This document shows positions 5,147 to 8,879 of a stretch of DNA of 8,879 nucleotides, one piece after another. The notes below the pieces were generated by a model, which had not been told where the DNA came from, ran no database searches, and was given only the letters and a program-made list of their open reading frames with translations. Every line of letters begins with the position of its first letter. The stretch's first letter is position 1. Position numbers and translations under genes: made by a program. Location: positions 1 to 8,879 of the forward strand of contig URMR01000073.1 in the NCBI GenBank assembly GCA_900548935.1, given 5' to 3'. Source of the stretch: an uncultured Collinsella sp. Lineage in GTDB: Bacteria > Actinomycetota > Coriobacteriia > Coriobacteriales > Coriobacteriaceae.

Positions 5147-6760
5147 ATGGCAAGCCTGTCGGATGAAATCTCGTCGCGCCGCACATTCGCGATCATCAGC
5201 CACCCGGACGCCGGTAAGACCACACTTACCGAGAAGCTGCTGCTCTATACCGGCAGCATTCAGACCGCCGGTTCGGTCAAGGGCAAGAGCTCGGCCAAGC
5301 ATGCCGTCTCGGACTGGATGGACATCGAGAAGGAGCGCGGTATTTCCGTTACCTCCTCGGTGCTGCAGTTCACCTACAACGGCGCCTGCGTCAACATCCT
5401 CGATACCCCCGGCCACCAGGACTTCTCGGAGGATACCTACCGTACCCTTATGGCCGCCGATGCCGCTGTCATGGTCATCGACGGCGCCAAGGGCGTCGAG
5501 GCCCAGACCAAAAAGCTCTTTAAGGTCTGCACGCTGCGTCATATTCCCATCTTCACCTTTGTGAACAAGCTCGACCACGAGGCTCGTGATCCGTTTGAGC
5601 TCATGGAAGAGATCGAGAACGTCCTGGGTATCAACACCTATCCCATGAACTGGCCGATCGGCAGCGGCCGCAACTTCCGCGGCGTGTTCGATCGTCAGAC
5701 CCGTCGCGTTATCGCCTTTGAGGGCGACGGTCACGCCAACGCCACCAAGAAGGTCGCCGAGGTCGAGGCCGAGCTTGGCGATCCTTCCATGGACGAGCTT
5801 ATCGGCGAGGAGAACCATAAGAACTTGATGGACGACATCGAGCTGCTCGATGGCGCCGGCGACGAGCTCGACTTGGATGCCGTGGCGTGCGGCAAGCTGA
5901 GCCCGGCGTTCTTTGGCTCGGCGCTCACCAACTTTGGCGTGGAGCCCTTCCTCAAGGAGTTCCTGCGTCTGGCCCCGACGCCGCGTGCCTATACCGATAC
6001 GCTCACCAGCGAACCGGTCGATCCCTGCCGCGACGACTTTAGCGGCTTTGTGTTTAAGATCCAGGCCAACATGGACAAGAACCACCGTGACCGCATCGCC
6101 TTTGTGCGCATTTGCTCGGGCAAGTTCGAGCGCGGCATGGATGCCTTTCACGTGCAGGGCAACCGCAAACTTAAGCTTGCCACGGGCACCTCGATGATGG
6201 CCGATGACCGCGCCATCGTGGACGAGGCGTACGCGGGCGATATCGTGGGCCTGTTCGACCCGGGTATCTTTAGCATCGGCGATACCGTGTGCTCCGGCAA
6301 GCGCCACGTGCAGTATCCGCAGATCCCGACGTTTGCCCCCGAGATGTTCGCTCGCATTACGCAGGTCGACACGCTCAAGCGCAAGCAGTTCGTCAAGGGT
6401 ATGGAGGAGCTTGCCCAAGAGGGTGCCATCCAGATTTTCCGTGAGCTGGGTGCCGGCATGGAGAGCGTCATCGTGGGCGTGGTCGGCGTGCTGCAGTTTG
6501 AGGTACTCGAGCGCCGCCTCAAGGCCGAGTACCGTGTTGAGGTTCGTCGCCAGCCGCTGCCCTATACGGACATCCGCTGGATCCAGAACGACCCCGATAC
6601 CATCGATATCCCGGGCCTTTCGCTCACGCGCGACACGTTGCGCGTCGAGGACATGCGCGGCGGCAAGCTGCTGCTGTTCACGAGCCCGTGGAACGTGGAT
6701 TGGGCAACCGACCACAACCCCGACCTTATCCTGTCGGAGTTTGGCAACGTGGCCTTTTAA
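5147..6760 (+). CDS. prfC: Peptide chain release factor 3 (RF3)
   Basis: This 537-residue translational GTPase removes RF1/RF2 from the ribosome after peptide release, acting in the cytosol. The G motifs are all present: G1 SHPDAGKTT at residues 18-26, the switch region WMDIEKERGIS at 57-67, G3 DTPGHQDF at 86-93, G4 NKLD at 140-143 and G5 GSAL at 257-260. The PDAGKT form of G1 and the length are typical of RF3 rather than EF-G or LepA. The C-terminal part contains the expected RF3 domain (LGVVGVLQFEV-like stretch, here VVGVVGVLQFEVLERRL near residue 450). Codon use is strongly biased to C/G-ending codons, as expected for a well-expressed gene. It appears monocistronic, with its own promoter and a hairpin after its stop. 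Confidence 0.97.
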   Translation: MASLSDEISSRRTFAIISHPDAGKTTLTEKLLLYTGSIQTAGSVKGKSSAKHAVSDWMDIEKERGISVTSSVLQFTYNGACVNILDTPGHQDFSEDTYRTLMAADAAVMVIDGAKGVEAQTKKLFKVCTLRHIPIFTFVNKLDHEARDPFELMEEIENVLGINTYPMNWPIGSGRNFRGVFDRQTRRVIAFEGDGHANATKKVAEVEAELGDPSMDELIGEENHKNLMDDIELLDGAGDELDLDAVACGKLSPAFFGSALTNFGVEPFLKEFLRLAPTPRAYTDTLTSEPVDPCRDDFSGFVFKIQANMDKNHRDRIAFVRICSGKFERGMDAFHVQGNRKLKLATGTSMMADDRAIVDEAYAGDIVGLFDPGIFSIGDTVCSGKRHVQYPQIPTFAPEMFARITQVDTLKRKQFVKGMEELAQEGAIQIFRELGAGMESVIVGVVGVLQFEVLERRLKAEYRVEVRRQPLPYTDIRWIQNDPDTIDIPGLSLTRDTLRVEDMRGGKLLLFTSPWNVDWATDHNPDLILSEFGNVAF

Positions 6761-6766
6761 CGCATC

Positions 6767-6800
6767 GGCGCAGTGGCCCTGCGGGGCTGCCGCGCCGTTT
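6767..6800 (+). terminator. Probable intrinsic terminator after prfC
   Basis: A GC-rich hairpin pairs 6767-6779 with 6784-6796 around a four-base loop. Ten Watson-Crick pairs, two G-T wobbles and one mismatch are seen. It is followed by GTTTGCTTG, which is only a weak T-tract. It lies seven bases after the stop codon and directly before the next promoter. Confidence 0.5.
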
Positions 6801-6802
6801 GC

Positions 6803-6831
6803 TTGCCTGATGCCGTGTGAGCGGCTATCAT
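6803..6831 (+). promoter_or_regulatory. Probable promoter of the transporter-SDR operon
   Basis: TTGCCT at 6803-6808 and TATCAT at 6826-6831 are separated by 17 bp. This gives a leader of about 80 bases before the transporter start. Confidence 0.6.
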
Positions 6832-6840
6832 ACCCACCGT

Positions 6841-6910
6841 CGTCTCAAGACCGAGACGTCCGAGCAGTTCGGGTCCGATATCCTGCTCGTTAAACCTAAA
6901 ACCAAAGGAG
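6841..6910 (+). promoter_or_regulatory. Structured leader, candidate preQ1-type riboswitch (unproven)
   Basis: Two stems are visible: CGTCTC/GAGACG (6841-6846 with 6853-6858) and CGAGCAG/CTGCTCG (6861-6867 with 6883-6889). The second stem has a 15-base loop that starts TTCGGGTCC and is followed by the A-rich tail TTAAACCTAAAACC, running into the ribosome binding site AAAGGAG at 6904-6910. A hairpin with a loop starting UUC, an A-rich tail and the ribosome site right after is the general plan of preQ1-I aptamers. GGT in the loop could pair with ACC in the tail, or TCC in the loop with GGA of the ribosome site. The downstream gene is a candidate queuosine-precursor transporter, which is the usual target. 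The loop is longer than in the examples I know, so this remains a candidate. Confidence 0.35.
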
Positions 6911-6916
6911 TACATA

Positions 6917-7639
6917 ATGATCAAGAAGGTCATGGAGGACTACAAGGTCCTGTTGCGGAGCATTCCCGCGGCAACGGTTTCGCTGTTTTTCGTGAGCGTC
7001 ATCATGATGAACCTGCTGGCCAACAAAGAACTCATCAGCCTACCGTATCTGGCGCTCGACTGTGGCTTTGTGGTGAGCTGGGTTTCGTTTTTGTGCCAGG
7101 ACATGATTTGCAAGCGCTTTGGCGCCAAGGCATCCATCAAAATCTCTATCCTCGCGCTGCTGGTCAACCTGGCCGTGAGCCTGTGCTTTTGGGCATGCTC
7201 GCTCACGCCCGGCATGTGGGGCGCCTACTACGACACGGGCATGATCGAGGTCAACACTGCCCTTAACGCCACCATCGGCGGCACCTGGTACGTGGTGCTG
7301 GGCTCTTCGCTGGCAATGCTCGTTTCTGCCGTGGTTAACTCCACGCTCAACCAGTCGCTCGGCCGTATGCTCAAGAAGAATAACTTTGCGAGCTTTGCCT
7401 TCCGTTCCTATGTGTCCACGGGTGTTGGCCAGTTTATCGACAACCTTGTCTTTGCCATTGTGGTGAGCCACACGTTCTTCGGCTGGACCTGGGTGCAGGT
7501 CCTTATGTGCTCGCTGACCGGCGCTGTTGCCGAGCTGCTGTGCGAGGTCTTCCTGAGCCCCGTGGGCTACAAAGTCGTGCGCGGCTGGGAGCGCGAGAAC
7601 GTGGGCTCCGAGTACCTCGAGCGCCACGCAACCGCCTAA
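6917..7639 (+). CDS. yhhQ: VUT/YhhQ-family transporter, probable queuosine precursor importer
   Basis: This 240-residue membrane protein has six or so hydrophobic segments and the pattern of the VUT family (Vut_1, COG1738). Seen are NLLANK at residues 32-37, an aspartate-arginine element DMICKRFG at 62-69, the family-typical STGVGQFIDNLVF at 167-179, and a C-terminal E-x-x-x-E...SPVGYKV at 206-220. E. coli YhhQ imports the queuosine precursors preQ0 and preQ1; relatives in gut and host-associated bacteria can take up preQ1 or queuine. The exact substrate here is an inference. AAAGGAG lies six bases before the ATG. The SDR gene starts nine bases after the stop, so the two are one operon with a shared terminator. 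Confidence 0.88.
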   Translation: MIKKVMEDYKVLLRSIPAATVSLFFVSVIMMNLLANKELISLPYLALDCGFVVSWVSFLCQDMICKRFGAKASIKISILALLVNLAVSLCFWACSLTPGMWGAYYDTGMIEVNTALNATIGGTWYVVLGSSLAMLVSAVVNSTLNQSLGRMLKKNNFASFAFRSYVSTGVGQFIDNLVFAIVVSHTFFGWTWVQVLMCSLTGAVAELLCEVFLSPVGYKVVRGWERENVGSEYLERHATA

Positions 7640-7648
7640 GGAGCAAGT

Positions 7649-8329
7649 ATGCGGGTTTTGATCACGGGCGCTTCGGGCGGTATCGGAGCCGCGTGCGTGC
7701 AGCGCTTTTTGGACGAGGGCCACGAGGTCGTGGGCTTTGATCTTTTGCCGGCGGCGATCGAACACGAGCGCTACCGCCATCTGATCGTTGATGTCCGCGA
7801 GCCGGACTCGTTTCCGGGCGACCTTGAGCCTCAGGTAATCGTGAACGTTGCCGGTGTGCAGGATTCGGCCGATGATATTGCCGCCAACCTGTGTGGCACC
7901 ATCAGTGTGACCGAGCGCTATGCCTTTGTGGGGGAGGGGCTTGCCGCCAAGCCGGCGCCGGCTATCGAATCCGTGGTCAATGTGGGGTCGGCGAGCGGGC
8001 ATACGGGATCGGAGTTTCCCGCCTATGCCGCCAGCAAGGGCGGCGTTATCGCCTACACTAAGAACCTTGCAAACCGCCTGGCACCGCAGGCCATCGCCAA
8101 CAGTGTGGACCCGGGCGGCGTTATCACGCCGCTCAACCGTTGCGTGATGGAAGACGAGCACCTGTGGAGCCAGATTATGGAGCTTACGCCGCTTAAACGC
8201 TGGGCCACCGCCCAAGAGATTGCCGAGTGGATCTACTTTGTGGGCGTGACCAACCGGTTTATGACCGGGCAGAGCCTGCTGATCGATGGCGGCGAGGCCG
8301 GCCGTACCCAGTTTATCTGGCCCGAATAG
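7649..8329 (+). CDS. Short-chain dehydrogenase/reductase (SDR) family oxidoreductase
   Basis: This 226-residue cytosolic protein has a Rossmann fold of the classical SDR type. The cofactor motif TGASGGIG is at residues 6-13, and Asp31 at the end of the second strand suggests NAD(H) rather than NADP(H). NVAG at 66-69 replaces the usual NNAG. The catalytic set is Asn80, Ser114, Tyr126 and Lys130 (YAASK). The later PGG at 155-157 and IDGG at 212-215 are also family-typical. It is shorter than the common 240-260 residues, mostly in the region between strands 3 and 5. Its substrate cannot be told from the sequence. The ribosome binding site TAAGGAG overlaps the stop codon of the transporter gene, so the two are translated from one message. 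Confidence 0.9.
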   Translation: MRVLITGASGGIGAACVQRFLDEGHEVVGFDLLPAAIEHERYRHLIVDVREPDSFPGDLEPQVIVNVAGVQDSADDIAANLCGTISVTERYAFVGEGLAAKPAPAIESVVNVGSASGHTGSEFPAYAASKGGVIAYTKNLANRLAPQAIANSVDPGGVITPLNRCVMEDEHLWSQIMELTPLKRWATAQEIAEWIYFVGVTNRFMTGQSLLIDGGEAGRTQFIWPE

Positions 8330-8330
8330 G

Positions 8331-8366
8331 AAACGCGCCCGATGGAAAGCCGTCGGGCGCGTTTTT
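8331..8366 (+). terminator. Strong intrinsic terminator after the SDR gene
   Basis: AAACGCGCCCGA at 8331-8342 pairs perfectly with TCGGGCGCGTTT at 8353-8364. A G-T wobble and two G-C pairs continue inward to an AAAG tetraloop, a 15-bp stem in all. It ends in a TTTTT run at 8362-8366. It starts one base after the SDR stop. On the opposite strand the stem is followed by only three T, so it may partly serve the convergent ung gene too. Confidence 0.92.
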
Positions 8367-8379
8367 GATGTATCGATTT

Positions 8380-8879
8380 TTAGCCGAGGCAAGTCCAGTT
8401 GACGGGGGTCGAGCCGTGCTGTTCGAGTAGCCGATTGGCTGTCGAGAAGGGGCGCGACCCCATAAAGGCGGGGAGTTCTGCCGTGGCACGGTTGGCTGAA
8501 AGCGGCGAGGGATGCGTAGAGGCCAGGCAGAACTTGTCGGTTGCCTTGCCCGCGCCGGTCGTGTCGAGCTTGCCTTCGACCATCTGCTGGGCAAAGCGGC
8601 CCCATGCCAAAAAGACTACCGGTTGGGGCAGCTGACAGCAGCGTTCGATAACGTAGTCGGTGAGCGTGCTCCAGCCCAGTTTGGCGTGCGAGTTCGCGGC
8701 GTGCTCGCACACGGTGAGCGTAGTGTTGAGGAGCAGGACGCCCTGTTGTGCCCATGGTGTTAGATCTCCCGTGGCGGGAATGGGACAACCCAGATCGGCT
8801 TTGAGTTCCTTATAGATGTTGCGCAGGCTGGGCGGCAGTTTTTCCCCGCGATTGACAGAAAAACAAAGCCCGTGTGCCT
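8380..8879 (-). CDS. ung: Uracil-DNA glycosylase, C-terminal part (5' end beyond window)
   Basis: This frame reads open from the stop at 8382-8380 to the window edge, giving 165 residues of a family-1 uracil-DNA glycosylase, which excises uracil from DNA to start base-excision repair. The visible part begins AHGLCFSVNRG, the segment that directly follows the catalytic GQDPYH motif in this family; the motif itself and about 60-65 N-terminal residues lie outside. Also seen are GVLLLNTTLTV, whose Asn recognises uracil, the SHAKLGW stretch, and HPSPLSA, the minor-groove/Leu intercalation loop with the catalytic histidine. An internal GTG at 8712 could look like a start but would cut the conserved core. 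The gene converges on the SDR gene. Confidence 0.96.
   Translation of the reverse strand, partial: AHGLCFSVNRGEKLPPSLRNIYKELKADLGCPIPATGDLTPWAQQGVLLLNTTLTVCEHAANSHAKLGWSTLTDYVIERCCQLPQPVVFLAWGRFAQQMVEGKLDTTGAGKATDKFCLASTHPSPLSANRATAELPAFMGSRPFSTANRLLEQHGSTPVNWTCLG

Noticed and set aside
5126..6715. A 529-residue open frame on the minus strand opposite prfC
   Set aside because: It is the antisense shadow of a high-GC, strongly codon-biased gene; the translation has no recognisable domain and prfC motifs are unambiguous.
7649..8329. SDR as a bile-acid hydroxysteroid dehydrogenase
   Set aside because: Such enzymes occur in Collinsella, but the sequence does not resemble the 7-beta enzyme as I recall it and SDR motifs alone do not give substrate.
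7040..8788. A 582-residue open frame on the minus strand
   Set aside because: It runs antisense through the transporter and SDR genes and out of frame through ung; the composition is low-information and there is no domain.

Overview
The window is high-GC chromosomal DNA with tightly packed genes, C/G-ending codons and a typical actinobacterial look. The mix of genes (RF3, a VUT/YhhQ-type transporter, a YtrA-like GntR/ABC module, a YfeO-like CLC protein) suggests a gut Coriobacteriia member such as Collinsella. That assignment is an inference from gene style, not from a marker gene.

Layout: (1) 99-2509, plus strand: a minimal two-helix potassium channel, a LOG-family nucleotide phosphoribohydrolase, then a CLC-family anion channel/transporter with its own promoter. 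(2) 2600-4580, minus strand: a three-gene regulator/transporter operon (GntR/YtrA-type repressor, ABC ATPase, ABC-2 permease). The ATPase and permease overlap by ATGA, and the promoter carries an operator-like inverted repeat. (3) 4581-5146: a 566-bp divergent intergenic region. It holds an unusual array of eight 15-bp arms in strictly alternating orientation, one every 40 bp, forming four 55-bp palindromic units with an exact 80-bp period. (4) 5147-6760, plus strand: prfC (peptide chain release factor 3). (5) 6803-8366, plus strand: a promoter, a structured leader, a VUT/YhhQ-family queuosine-precursor transporter, an SDR oxidoreductase directly coupled to it, and a strong intrinsic terminator. 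(6) 8380-8879, minus strand: the C-terminal three quarters of uracil-DNA glycosylase, cut by the window edge.

Most of the window is ordinary housekeeping and membrane-transport content. The signal that gene annotation does not explain is the repeat array. It lies between the two divergent promoters, outside both predicted transcripts. Its arm spacing is rigid even where spacer sequence has shifted, and the base pair just outside each palindrome varies in a compensated way (A-T, G-C, A-T, G-C). A second point of interest is the leader of the transporter gene, which has a hairpin plus A-rich tail reminiscent of a preQ1-type riboswitch; this is unproven.
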